Shown one piece after another: positions 52,401 to 59,920 of a DNA stretch of 64,000 nucleotides; position 1 is the stretch's first letter, and each line of letters opens with the position of its first letter. Location of the stretch: contig NZ_BAFV01000015.1 of the NCBI RefSeq assembly GCF_000308515.1, forward strand, positions 1-64,000, read 5' to 3'. The notes under the pieces were generated by a model. The model was not told the origin of the DNA. It made no database searches and saw only the letters and a list, made by a program, of their open reading frames with translations. Source of the stretch: Nocardia carnea NBRC 14403 (lineage in GTDB: Bacteria > Actinomycetota > Actinomycetes > Mycobacteriales > Mycobacteriaceae). A program made the translations under genes and the position numbers.

Positions 52401-53452
52401 CCCGCTGGATGGAGGCACGGCCTCAGCTCAAGGACCAGATCGGCACCCGCCTCGAACTACGCCTCGGCGATCCGGCCGACTCCGAATTCGGCCGCAAGGT
52501 CGCCGCGCTGGTACCGCAGGGCCGCCCGGGTCGCGGTATGACCCCGGAGAGCCTGCATATGATCACCGCGCTCCCGCGGGTCGACGGTTCGTCCGATCCG
52601 GAGGACATCAGCCGCGGTGTGGCCGACGCCGTCGCCCGGCTACAGCAGGCGACTCCGGGCCGGCCGGCCCCTCAGGTCCGCATGCTGCCCGAACAGCTCG
52701 ACCGCGAACAGTTCGTGCGCGCCATCGGCCCCTGGCAGGGTGCGCCGGACCGGCGCAATGCCGCGATCCCGATCGGTATCAACGAATCCGAGCTGGCCCC
52801 GGTATTCCTCAACTTCGACGAGAATCCGCACTTCCTCATCTTCGGCGATACCGAATGTGGGAAGTCGACCCTGCTGCGCAATATCGTCAGCGGGATCATC
52901 GAATCCAATGCGCAGAACCACGCCGCGCTGATCCTCGTGGATTTCCGGCGCACGATGCTGGGGGCATTCCCGCAGGAGCGTCTGGCCGCCTACGCGACCG
53001 GCGCCGAGGGACTGAAAACCAATATGCGCGACCTCGCGGGACTCTTGCAGACGCGTCTGCCCGGGCCGAACATCACGCCGCAGGAACTGCGGGACCGCTC
53101 GTGGTGGTCCGGCCCGGACCTGTATGTGGTCGTCGACGACTACGACCTCGTTGCCAGCGGGTCCGGCGGTAATCCCATCGCGCAGATCGTGGATTACCTC
53201 GCCCACGCCAAGGACATCGGCCTGCACCTGATCATCGCGCGGCGTTCCGGTGGCGCGGGCCGGGCCATGTACGAAGCGGTGATCTCGCGAATGCGGGATC
53301 TGGCCACGCCCGGCCTGGTCATGAGCGGTAGCCGAGAAGAAGGCAACTTGATGGGCAATGTGCGCCCTAGCGCCATGCCGCCCGGCCGGGGGACCCTGGC
53401 CGGCCGGTCCGGCGCCGAGCTCATCCAGACCTCGTGGATGCCGGGCCTGTAA
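49421..53452 (+). CDS. eccC: T7SS motor ATPase EccC, single chain (ESX-4)
   Basis: This encodes 1343 residues; ATG 49421 follows AAGGGGG. Two Met-rich membrane helices (about 40-90) are followed by three FtsK-like ATPase domains: GATGSGKS (K490), GGPQSGKS (K847) and GDTECGKS (K1148). VVLDEFSELL is Walker B of domain 1. It closely parallels the locus A protein over its whole length (for example FKGGATFLGLD, RIGLKTFSANESR against RIGLRTFSANESR). It opens the operon eccC, Rv3446c-like, esx, esx. The next start codon overlaps its stop by one base (TAATG). Confidence 0.94.
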   Translation: MTTVRFQRRARREVPRTPGGEVTLQPPPEIPRVTPGNLLMKLMPVVMIIGMVGMMALMFTQGGGIASNPMSLMFPMMMMVSMIGMFAGQGNGKGAKAAEANEDRKDYLRYLDQVRKDVDVTATEQRAAVEWSHPEPGLVWMLAGTSRMWERRPSDKDFCHVRIGIGGQRLATRLVAPETGPVEELEPIAAVSLRRFVRAHSTVPDLPTAVAVKGFATIALDGDRAQARDMVRAMMVQLAMFHGPDQVLTAVVCGPDTSAEWEWTKWLPHTQHPDAQDGIGSQRMFYGSIREMMAGLAPILSNRVRYSRNQPTNSAMVHVVILVDGGLLEAEEDQLREAGYEGVTVIDLCGYAPRLAVSRGITLTIRNGECLGRGATGNQERFAMIDRLSPEQAQQVARRLAPYRAATQRSSDVEVTEGETIDTWAQLMGLGDLGSFNPESAWRPRYGRERLRVPFGVGADGLPVVLDIKEAAESGMGPHGLCIGATGSGKSEFLRTLVLSLLATHSPDQLNLVLVDFKGGATFLGLDQVPHVAAVITNLEEEADLVDRMRDALAGEMNRRQEVLRQAGNFANVSDYEKARAAGADLDPLPALFVVLDEFSELLTQHPDFAELFVMIGRLGRSLHVHLLLASQRLEEGKLKGLESHLSYRIGLKTFSANESRQVLGVPDAYNLPGVPGGGYLKSDSGEIQRFQASYVSGPYVGGGPQRDISVATSAGEIDITARPFLAKHVEFRAADRVPLAPEPIDEPEPLVEDGEQISNLGMIAARIRGHGRPAHAIWLPPLDAAPPLDELNQRSILTGEYNAVASLRAPIGIVDRPYDQRRDPLVVDLSGARGNVAVVGGPQSGKSTMLRALIMSMSMTHTAEQVQFYCLDFGGGTLASLEGLPHVGSVAARLDQDKVRRTVAEMTTIVRNRELRFRQLGIESMSEFRRLRAGDPAASQAAAGAHEDPFGDAFLVIDGYGSIRQDFEPLEQAIMNLAVQGLSYGVHVVIALSRWMEARPQLKDQIGTRLELRLGDPADSEFGRKVAALVPQGRPGRGMTPESLHMITALPRVDGSSDPEDISRGVADAVARLQQATPGRPAPQVRMLPEQLDREQFVRAIGPWQGAPDRRNAAIPIGINESELAPVFLNFDENPHFLIFGDTECGKSTLLRNIVSGIIESNAQNHAALILVDFRRTMLGAFPQERLAAYATGAEGLKTNMRDLAGLLQTRLPGPNITPQELRDRSWWSGPDLYVVVDDYDLVASGSGGNPIAQIVDYLAHAKDIGLHLIIARRSGGAGRAMYEAVISRMRDLATPGLVMSGSREEGNLMGNVRPSAMPPGRGTLAGRSGAELIQTSWMPGL

Positions 53453-54885
53453 TGCCCGCCATCGAGATCGCGCTGACCGAAACCCGGCTGTGGGCATGGA
53501 GTGCGAACACCCACGCCGACTTCGTGCCCTCGGTCGTCCCGGGCAGCGACGGTCGTACTCTCGTGGTCGGCGAGCCGCTGGCCCCGCCGTCCATCGCGGT
53601 GTCCCCGGCACAGCTCATCACCGCCGACCGCATCGCCTACGACCCTGGTATGCCGAAACCGGTGGACGCGCTGGCCACCGTTTTCGGCCACACCCTGACC
53701 CAACTACGTATCAATTCACCCTGCGAGGGCCTGACGGTCGTGCACCCCAGCGAATGGGATCCGCACCGCCTGACCGTCCTGCATTCCGCGGCGACCCGCC
53801 ATGCCGGCCAAGTGGAACTGCAGCCGGCGGCGCTGCGTGCCGTAATCGCCACGCAGCGGGTCCGGGACGTGCGCACTGTGGTCCTGGAATTCGGACCGCT
53901 GTCGACCACCGCATCGACAGTGGTGCCGAGCGACAGCGGCCCGCGGCTCGAATTCTGTGAGCACGAACCGCTTCTCGCCGCCGTCGAGATCAGCGCCGAC
54001 GAACGCGGCCGCACCTCCTTCCGTTCGATGATCGAACGTCTGATCCATGGTTGCCAGGTCGATTCCGTGGTCATCGTCGGCCGGACGGACGCCGATTTCC
54101 TCAATCTCGTGGCCGAGGTGATCGGCGAACTGTGCCGCGCCGAGCTACTCGTTCTCGGCGGCGCCGACCTGGTCCGGGCCCGCAACACCGATCCCATCGA
54201 CCAGCGGCCCAGCCTCCCGCCGGCCGCCGCCGACGCCGAATGGCTGCAGCCGCTGCGCGAACGAGCGGCCGCCACCAGGCCACCCCGCTCGAAAACCCCG
54301 CTCTATATCGGCGCCGCAGCGGTGATGGCGCTCGTGGTCCTGGTGGCCGGTGGAGTCCTACTCGGTATGTCCACCGAAGGAGAATCCGAAGCGGTCGCCT
54401 CCACCCCGACGACCGTCAGCGCTCCCGCGGACTCGCAAGAACCTGCACCCGACTCCGGCTCGATGACCGTAGGGCCCATTGCGTTCACCGTTCCCGATGG
54501 CTGGCGGGTCACCAACCCGACGACCGCATCGACCGACCGCGTGGTACTGGAGCCGACAGAGGGGCTGAAGGCTCGCATCACGGTTATCCAGGAACAGTTG
54601 CTGGCCCCCGGCGCCGGCTACGAACAGGTCGCCGCGGACCTCGAAGCCAAAAGGACAACGGCCGCAGCGGGTTTGTACTCTCCGATCCGCCGCGACGTGG
54701 TCTTCGGCGGCCGCTCCGGACTGGCCTATTCCGAGCATCCAGAGGGCGGATCCACCGTTGACTGGCATGTTATCGTCGAGCACAGCATCCAGATCAGCAT
54801 CGGATGCCAATATCAGACAGGGGGGCAGGACTCGATTACACCTATCTGTGAAGACCTCGCATCCTCGCTGGACATCACCCGATGA
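53452..54885 (+). CDS. T7SS-associated protein, Rv3446c family
   Basis: This encodes 477 residues from ATG 53452. The N-terminal 270 residues are soluble and Val/Thr-rich with an actin/Hsp70-like pattern (GLTVVHPSEWDPHRL, VVIVGRTDADFLNLV). One membrane helix follows (from about residue 283). The C-terminal outer domain, VPDGWRV, RITVIQEQLL, VFGGRSGLAYSEH and ISIGCQYQT, with C-x-n-C, matches the Rv3446c-family C-terminal domain found only in ESX-4-type loci. Its job is unknown; the position between eccC and the substrates suggests a role in substrate handling or assembly. Confidence 0.85.
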   Translation: MPAIEIALTETRLWAWSANTHADFVPSVVPGSDGRTLVVGEPLAPPSIAVSPAQLITADRIAYDPGMPKPVDALATVFGHTLTQLRINSPCEGLTVVHPSEWDPHRLTVLHSAATRHAGQVELQPAALRAVIATQRVRDVRTVVLEFGPLSTTASTVVPSDSGPRLEFCEHEPLLAAVEISADERGRTSFRSMIERLIHGCQVDSVVIVGRTDADFLNLVAEVIGELCRAELLVLGGADLVRARNTDPIDQRPSLPPAAADAEWLQPLRERAAATRPPRSKTPLYIGAAAVMALVVLVAGGVLLGMSTEGESEAVASTPTTVSAPADSQEPAPDSGSMTVGPIAFTVPDGWRVTNPTTASTDRVVLEPTEGLKARITVIQEQLLAPGAGYEQVAADLEAKRTTAAAGLYSPIRRDVVFGGRSGLAYSEHPEGGSTVDWHVIVEHSIQISIGCQYQTGGQDSITPICEDLASSLDITR

Positions 54886-55024
54886 AACCCGGCCGGGATT
54901 TTTTCCGAAATTCGTTGGAACCGATTGGGCGGGCGCTCCGTCCAATCATCATGAAGGCAAGTTCGGACCGTTTGCGGACGCAGGGGGTCCGGATCCGAAC
55001 TCGTAACGAGGAGGAGAGGGCACG

Positions 55025-55366
55025 ATGGCTGAAGACAAGGTCATTAATGATTCAGCAGCGATGGAGACAGCTGCCAAGCACGTTGAGGACGTGAATGGCC
55101 AGCTGACTGGCGAGATCGGCCATATTCGTAATCTCGTCGCCGGTAGCGCGGGGCACTGGAAAGGTGCTGCCCAGGGCGCATTCCAAAGGATTATGGCCGA
55201 CTACGACGATCAAGCAAGGAAGCTGAACGACGTGCTTGCCGAGATCGCAGTTCAGATCCGCGCGAACGGCAAAGGGTTCTCGGCCCAGGAGCAGGCGAAC
55301 CAGGACCGACTGGCGGCGCTGGGTGCCTCGGGTGACCTGAATTCGGGTTCGAGCCTCAACATTTGA
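55025..55366 (+). CDS. WXG100 protein, EsxU/EsxT-type (ESX-4 substrate)
   Basis: This encodes 113 residues. GHWKGAA (W45-K-G) sits at the helix turn, and F85-x-x-x-E89 (FSAQE) is an aromatic variant of the export signal. GAGGAGAGG lies upstream of ATG 55025. It should pair with the next gene's product. The codons are more AT-rich (GTC ATT AAT GAT TCA) than in eccC, where the composition begins to change. Confidence 0.88.
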   Translation: MAEDKVINDSAAMETAAKHVEDVNGQLTGEIGHIRNLVAGSAGHWKGAAQGAFQRIMADYDDQARKLNDVLAEIAVQIRANGKGFSAQEQANQDRLAALGASGDLNSGSSLNI

Positions 55367-55397
55367 TCTGACATTTTCGCATAGGTTAGGAGACATC

Positions 55398-55688
55398 ATG
55401 AGTGGCCAGATTCAGTATTCCGCAGAGCAGATGGACATGCTCGCGAACGACCTCTTGGCAGCGAAGAACAGGTTGTCTGATACGCATCTCGATTTGAGGG
55501 GTTACGTCGATCAGCTCGCCGCGGAATGGGGCGGTACGGCTAAGAATGAGTACCTCGTTAAGCAGGGTCGTTGGGACGATGCCAATGGTCGCCTGATGGA
55601 AATCATGGAGAAACTCTCGGGCATCGTGCGGGATGGTGCAGTTGACATGGCGACTACCGACGCACAGCTTGCGGCTAAATGGCTTTGA
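55398..55688 (+). CDS. WXG100 protein (ESX-4 substrate partner)
   Basis: This encodes 96 residues. EWGGTAKNEY (W44-G-G46) is the WXG turn; GRLMEIMEKLSGIV is the second helix. TTAGGAGAC precedes ATG 55398. The tail AQLAAKWL lacks YxxxD/E, so the partner at 55025 probably carries the signal. In mycobacterial ESX-4 the two equivalent genes are esxU and esxT; I do not assign which is which. Confidence 0.87.
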   Translation: MSGQIQYSAEQMDMLANDLLAAKNRLSDTHLDLRGYVDQLAAEWGGTAKNEYLVKQGRWDDANGRLMEIMEKLSGIVRDGAVDMATTDAQLAAKWL

Positions 55689-55717
55689 TCAGGTCCTTCG
55701 TAAAGGGCAATTGAAAT

Positions 55718-55755
55718 AGTTTGGATCCCAAGCGATTTCGCTTGGGATCCAAACT
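55718..55755. terminator. Very strong bidirectional terminator
   Basis: A perfect 17-bp stem (55718-55734 with 55739-55755) has a 4-base ATTT loop, 30 bp after the ESX-4 substrate operon. The minus-strand lipoprotein gene ends at 55859, so it can stop transcripts from both sides. Confidence 0.8.
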
Positions 55756-55858
55756 GTTCCGTGGTACGGGAAATATCCCGGATCATTCTCAGTGGATGTG
55801 GACAGGCCGTTCTGCAGCTATAGGGCAGGCGTCCGCCGAGTCAATTTGTGGGTCCGTA

Positions 55859-57016
55859 TCAAGTCGCCTGTTCGAGAAGTAGGTACTGGGCCGCCACCTG
55901 CTGGTGTAGGTCCTGAATCTGGTTGGAATCCTCGATCACCACCGTATATCGATCGATGGTGAAGGTACACGTGAGAGAACTGGTCTCCTCGGGATGCTCG
56001 GTGCATTGGGCGTCCGGTAGCCCGGGCGGCGCGGCGATCGGTTGCCTTTCGGGCTCAGTCTGGGTTACGAAGTATGCCTTCAGCCGGTTTGCTGCAGCAG
56101 GATCTCCGGCGCGATAGATTCGGGTCGCACCGTGCACAGCCAGATCGACCTGAGCATCCTCGAACGCTCGGCCGGTCAGGTCTGGGCGCTGGATGAAATT
56201 CAGGGCAACCTCTGGGCTCATTACCGCTTCTGCGGCTGGTTCGTCGCCGACCAGAGCATGGGACAGGACCCCGTCTTTGTCGACGGGCAGATCATCGATT
56301 TGGTCGAGTGGCGTCGGCCTGTAGCTCTGAAGGGCCGTGAACTGCGTATCGAATAGTGCCTTGGTGAGTTCGGTCAGGGCTGCGGTATCAGGAGGGATGT
56401 CGACGCCTGTCCCGACCCATGCTTTGACCATGAAGGCTCCCTGGGCGACCCAGGTTGTGATCGAGCCGTACTGTCCAAGTTGACCGAACGCGGCGGGGTA
56501 TTCGGGAATTTCGACGGTTCCAACCGGTGGATACGGCCCCCGAGACGCGGCTTCTGAAAGGAACCTGGCCGCATGGGCTGCCTGGCTCGACTCTGCGAAA
56601 CTGAGAACGGTGAGTTCTACCGTTCTGCCGAGCATGCTGTCTTCGCGCCGCTGGCCGATTGTCTCCCAGCCGGCTATGAACCCGGGGACTTGTGAGGAGA
56701 AATCGTAGTCCTTCGATTCCGGTGGGTCGTGCCGTGTGAACATCTTCTGTAACAGGCCGATTCGGTTGAAAACCAGCTTGGGGCTCGTCTCCATGATCAT
56801 AGGCACCGAGGTGCCCAGCCGGAGCGCTTCCTGGATGTCGACATTCTCGGGGGTGCGAACCTCCTCGGGGGTTCGCGGCGTAGTGCGGTAATTTCCCGGT
56901 TGCAGGGCGGAGAGGTCGATCTCGGAGCTGCTCTCGGTTTCACCGCCGCAGCCGGTCAATGTGATCAATGCAACGCACAGCGGCACGGCCACGGAATGAT
57001 GGTTTAAAAGTGACAA
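55859..57016 (-). CDS. Lipoprotein of a nocardial family (copy 1)
   Basis: This encodes 385 residues from TTG 57016, with GGGGG 8 bases upstream. The signal peptide ends in a lipobox LTLTGC (Cys23). After it, DLSALQPGNYRTTPR parallels DLTKLDYGLAP and DLSGLNVGNYPTEP of the two other copies (58707 and 59921). All three also share the C-terminal AAQY-x-L-L pattern. It should sit on the outer face of the membrane. The family may be what is called DUF7373; I recall this and have not checked it. It is the last gene of the minus-strand cluster, 14 bp after the kinase. Confidence 0.75.
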   Translation of the reverse strand: MSLLNHHSVAVPLCVALITLTGCGGETESSSEIDLSALQPGNYRTTPRTPEEVRTPENVDIQEALRLGTSVPMIMETSPKLVFNRIGLLQKMFTRHDPPESKDYDFSSQVPGFIAGWETIGQRREDSMLGRTVELTVLSFAESSQAAHAARFLSEAASRGPYPPVGTVEIPEYPAAFGQLGQYGSITTWVAQGAFMVKAWVGTGVDIPPDTAALTELTKALFDTQFTALQSYRPTPLDQIDDLPVDKDGVLSHALVGDEPAAEAVMSPEVALNFIQRPDLTGRAFEDAQVDLAVHGATRIYRAGDPAAANRLKAYFVTQTEPERQPIAAPPGLPDAQCTEHPEETSSLTCTFTIDRYTVVIEDSNQIQDLHQQVAAQYLLLEQAT

Positions 57017-57030
57017 ATCAGGCCCCCTGG

Positions 57031-58590
57031 TCAGATTACACTCGATATGGCTGGAACCAGATCTTCGACAAGTATCTCGGGTGATTGCTCGGTCCAGACT
57101 GTGAATGCTTGAACTGTTGTAAGATCGTCGACGACAACGATTTTCGCGGACGTATTGAGAAATGCGTTCGGTAGTCCGCCGAGGCCACCGTTCCCCGCGC
57201 CGTTATCGGTCCTTCCGACAATGATCACGTCTATGAGTTCCGGAAGTCGGAACCCGGTTGGGGAGAGTTCGCGTGGAGATTTCTCGTTTCTGAGTGGTGA
57301 GTATTCGCCGCTGTAACGAAAACCGATATCGCGGAGGAAGTTCGCCTGGGGTGAGCCATCCAAGGCGGCAGAGAATAGTGTGTTCCCGAAGTTGAACGCG
57401 GCAACTGTCATGTCGGCGAATTCGGGATGCTCAGAACTGACCTGGGCAAGATCGGGTTGTCCTGTCGAGCCGGAATCATTCCCGGAGACTGTATATACAC
57501 CGGCGACGATTGCGAGGAGTGTGGCGATTGTTGCGGCGCCGACCAACCAAATCTTTCGCCTGCCCGCTCTTCCGGAATGATACGGACTGTTGGAACTGTC
57601 GAGACTCTCCCTTGGCTGAGTCGTGATCGCGGCCTGGTTGCGTTGCGTGGCCATTGTCGCCGATAGCGGAGGTGAACCGGTGTATGGCGCCGGTATACCC
57701 GGATTGCTGATCCCGTGAGCGTAACCGGCCGTCTCGTATTGGGAGCGACCGAGTATCGCAGCCTCGGCATCGGCAACAAAATCCCTGCAGCTGCTGTAGC
57801 GATCATCGGGGCTTTTCGCCAGAACTCTCGCGAAGACCTGATCGAGGGCAGGTGGTAGGTCACGGCGAACGGCAGAGATTCGAGGCGGGGTTTCGTTCAG
57901 GTGCCCCATCATTACCATCGCAGGTACGGTCGATGGATAAGGATTCTGGCCGGTGAGCATTCTGAAGAATGAGCAACCGAGACTGTAGATGTCCGAACGG
58001 TGGTCGATCTGCTGACCTAGAAGCTGTTCTGGCGACGCGTAGGCAATTGTGGCCATGAACTTGCCGGTGGCGGTGAGTTCTTGTCTGTCCTCAACCGACT
58101 TGGCCACACCGAAATCAGTGAGCAATACACGTTCTTCATCGTCATCAGGACAGTTCGACAAAAGGAAGTTGGCCGGTTTGATGTCGCGATGCAGCAGGCG
58201 TCGACGGTGCGCATAATCGAGACCCTTGCCTACCTCGGATATTATCCGCAAGGCTCGGCGGACGGTCATCACGGTAGGGCCCTTCTGGACCTCTTCCGAA
58301 GCATCGGTGCCCGGAACGAATTTCATTGCGATCCAGAGCAGGCCGTTCTCCTCGCCGCGGTTGTATACCGGGACGATGTTGGGATGGTCCAGGCCGGCGG
58401 CCAGGCTTCCTTCACGTTCGAATCGCGCGCGGAACTCCGGATCGCGCGAGAGTTCCTCGTTGAGGACTTTGATCGCGTCCTGGCGTGGGAGGCTCGGGTG
58501 TTGGCCGAGATACACTGCGCCCATACCGCCGCTGCCGAGGATGCGCTCTATTCGGTAGCCGCCGATCACGGCACCGGGCGGCAATGCCAT
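57031..58590 (-). CDS. Transmembrane Ser/Thr protein kinase (Pkn-type)
   Basis: This encodes 519 residues; GGAGGAGGAACGA directly precedes ATG 58590. The kinase domain is complete: glycine loop GSGGMGAVYLG, K41, HRDIKPAN (D136), DFG (D159) and the SPEQ segment. The activation loop TATGKFMAT has possible autophosphorylation Thr. A juxtamembrane linker of about 60 residues, a membrane helix (347-367) and an outer domain of about 150 residues follow. The outer part is neither PASTA nor NHL repeats and I do not recognise it. Lying between lipoprotein genes, it may sense them or an ESX-4-linked signal (inference). Confidence 0.9.
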   Translation of the reverse strand: MALPPGAVIGGYRIERILGSGGMGAVYLGQHPSLPRQDAIKVLNEELSRDPEFRARFEREGSLAAGLDHPNIVPVYNRGEENGLLWIAMKFVPGTDASEEVQKGPTVMTVRRALRIISEVGKGLDYAHRRRLLHRDIKPANFLLSNCPDDDEERVLLTDFGVAKSVEDRQELTATGKFMATIAYASPEQLLGQQIDHRSDIYSLGCSFFRMLTGQNPYPSTVPAMVMMGHLNETPPRISAVRRDLPPALDQVFARVLAKSPDDRYSSCRDFVADAEAAILGRSQYETAGYAHGISNPGIPAPYTGSPPLSATMATQRNQAAITTQPRESLDSSNSPYHSGRAGRRKIWLVGAATIATLLAIVAGVYTVSGNDSGSTGQPDLAQVSSEHPEFADMTVAAFNFGNTLFSAALDGSPQANFLRDIGFRYSGEYSPLRNEKSPRELSPTGFRLPELIDVIIVGRTDNGAGNGGLGGLPNAFLNTSAKIVVVDDLTTVQAFTVWTEQSPEILVEDLVPAISSVI

Positions 58591-58706
58591 TCGTTCCTCC
58601 TCCGTTCGCTACCGACCCGGTGGCGAACCATCTTTGGTTTTTTCCGCCGGGCGGATGAGCCCTGCCGGCTACTTTGCTCGGTGATTGTCGAGGCCACGGC
58701 CAGCTC

Positions 58707-59909
58707 CTAGCGACTGTTCGCGAGGATGGCGTATTGGGCAGCAGTGGCCTGGTAGAGCTCGGGGGCGGGCAGATTGCCGGCCCCGTAATAGTCCACCAGT
58801 GCGACGTACCGGTCAAAGACGGTTACGCAGTAGAAGCTTTCGAAAAATCCGAACGTGTAATCGCGGTGCACACAGCGGGCGTCTGCGATCCCGGGGGGGC
58901 CAGGTATTTCTGCGTCGTATTTGCCTGGCCGCGACAATGCGGTCTGTAACTCAAATGCTTGCGCGACACTTCCGGTCCGGTATACGATCGCTCCGTTTCG
59001 AGCAACCAGGTCCACTCCGAAGGCTGAGTAATCAGGCAAGGCACCAGCATCGTACTCGAGATGGCGGTGAGAATTGCGTGAGTACGTGCCGTTCAGTACA
59101 GAATTGAGCCCATCGCCGCCGTACTTGTTCGGAAGAACGATGTTCATTATCCCATCAGGGTTCGTGGGAAGATCGAGCATATCGTCGGCGGGAGTCGGTA
59201 CCAGGTCCCTCATCGCATCGAACTGTACGTCCAGCAGTCGTCTGATTCTGTCACCCATCTCACTGGATTGGTTCGCTGGGGCAGAAATGGATACGGCGAC
59301 AACGTAGGGGCCTCTTGTGGCAATTGCCTGGGCACGATCGTGGCCTGCCGTCACCGCTGCCTGGACGTCCGGATATTCAGCGAGCTGGATGCTCTGCCGT
59401 CCAGGGGATGTCACGTCCAATTCGGCATCGAATTCTCGTGCCGCGGTTCGCGCGTAGCTATCATTACCGAGCCGCATCAAGACGATGGTCGCGGTCCTCT
59501 TGTCGCGGACGCTGCCATTTTCGCGCGCGGTTGCCGCGCTGGCCACCATGTAATTTCTCTCGGCAATCGGTGCGAAGGAATCCGGGAAAGCCATGGAACT
59601 GTCGGTCATCAACGAGGTCTCGTGCAGATAGCGAAGCTGGGGATCTGCTTCGTACGGCGATGCCAGGTATTCGAGCATCCGGCGGCCCTCGATTGCGTAG
59701 ATCTCATTGGGGAGCATTGGATCGAATTCGAACTCGCTCGGTTCGTTCGGGGCTAATCCGTAGTCGAGTTTGGTCAGGTCAACCGGCGTAGTTCCGGGTA
59801 CAGCGGTGCCAGGTACGGTTGCGCCGCATGCCGTAGCCACTATTACAACTGCCACGGCAGCCAACGCTAACTTCAGAACCTTTAGGCGCCTCCTGGTTTC
59901 CCAGTTCAT
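58707..59909 (-). CDS. Lipoprotein of a nocardial family (copy 2)
   Basis: This encodes 400 residues. MNWETRRRLKVLKLALAAV opens a signal peptide with Cys in VATACGA, an acceptable lipobox though -3 is Ala. The body starts VDLTKLDYGLAPNEPSE and ends AAQYAILANS, paralleling copies 1 and 3. RNYMVASAATA and the segment with PTPADDMLDLPTNPDGIM (compare PTPLDQIDDLPVDKDGVL in copy 1 and PTPADQLEGIQLDPDGVL in copy 3) prove common origin. It starts 11 bp after copy 3 and lies 116 bp before the kinase. Confidence 0.78.
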   Translation of the reverse strand: MNWETRRRLKVLKLALAAVAVVIVATACGATVPGTAVPGTTPVDLTKLDYGLAPNEPSEFEFDPMLPNEIYAIEGRRMLEYLASPYEADPQLRYLHETSLMTDSSMAFPDSFAPIAERNYMVASAATARENGSVRDKRTATIVLMRLGNDSYARTAAREFDAELDVTSPGRQSIQLAEYPDVQAAVTAGHDRAQAIATRGPYVVAVSISAPANQSSEMGDRIRRLLDVQFDAMRDLVPTPADDMLDLPTNPDGIMNIVLPNKYGGDGLNSVLNGTYSRNSHRHLEYDAGALPDYSAFGVDLVARNGAIVYRTGSVAQAFELQTALSRPGKYDAEIPGPPGIADARCVHRDYTFGFFESFYCVTVFDRYVALVDYYGAGNLPAPELYQATAAQYAILANSR

Positions 59910-59920
59910 TACGACTCCCC

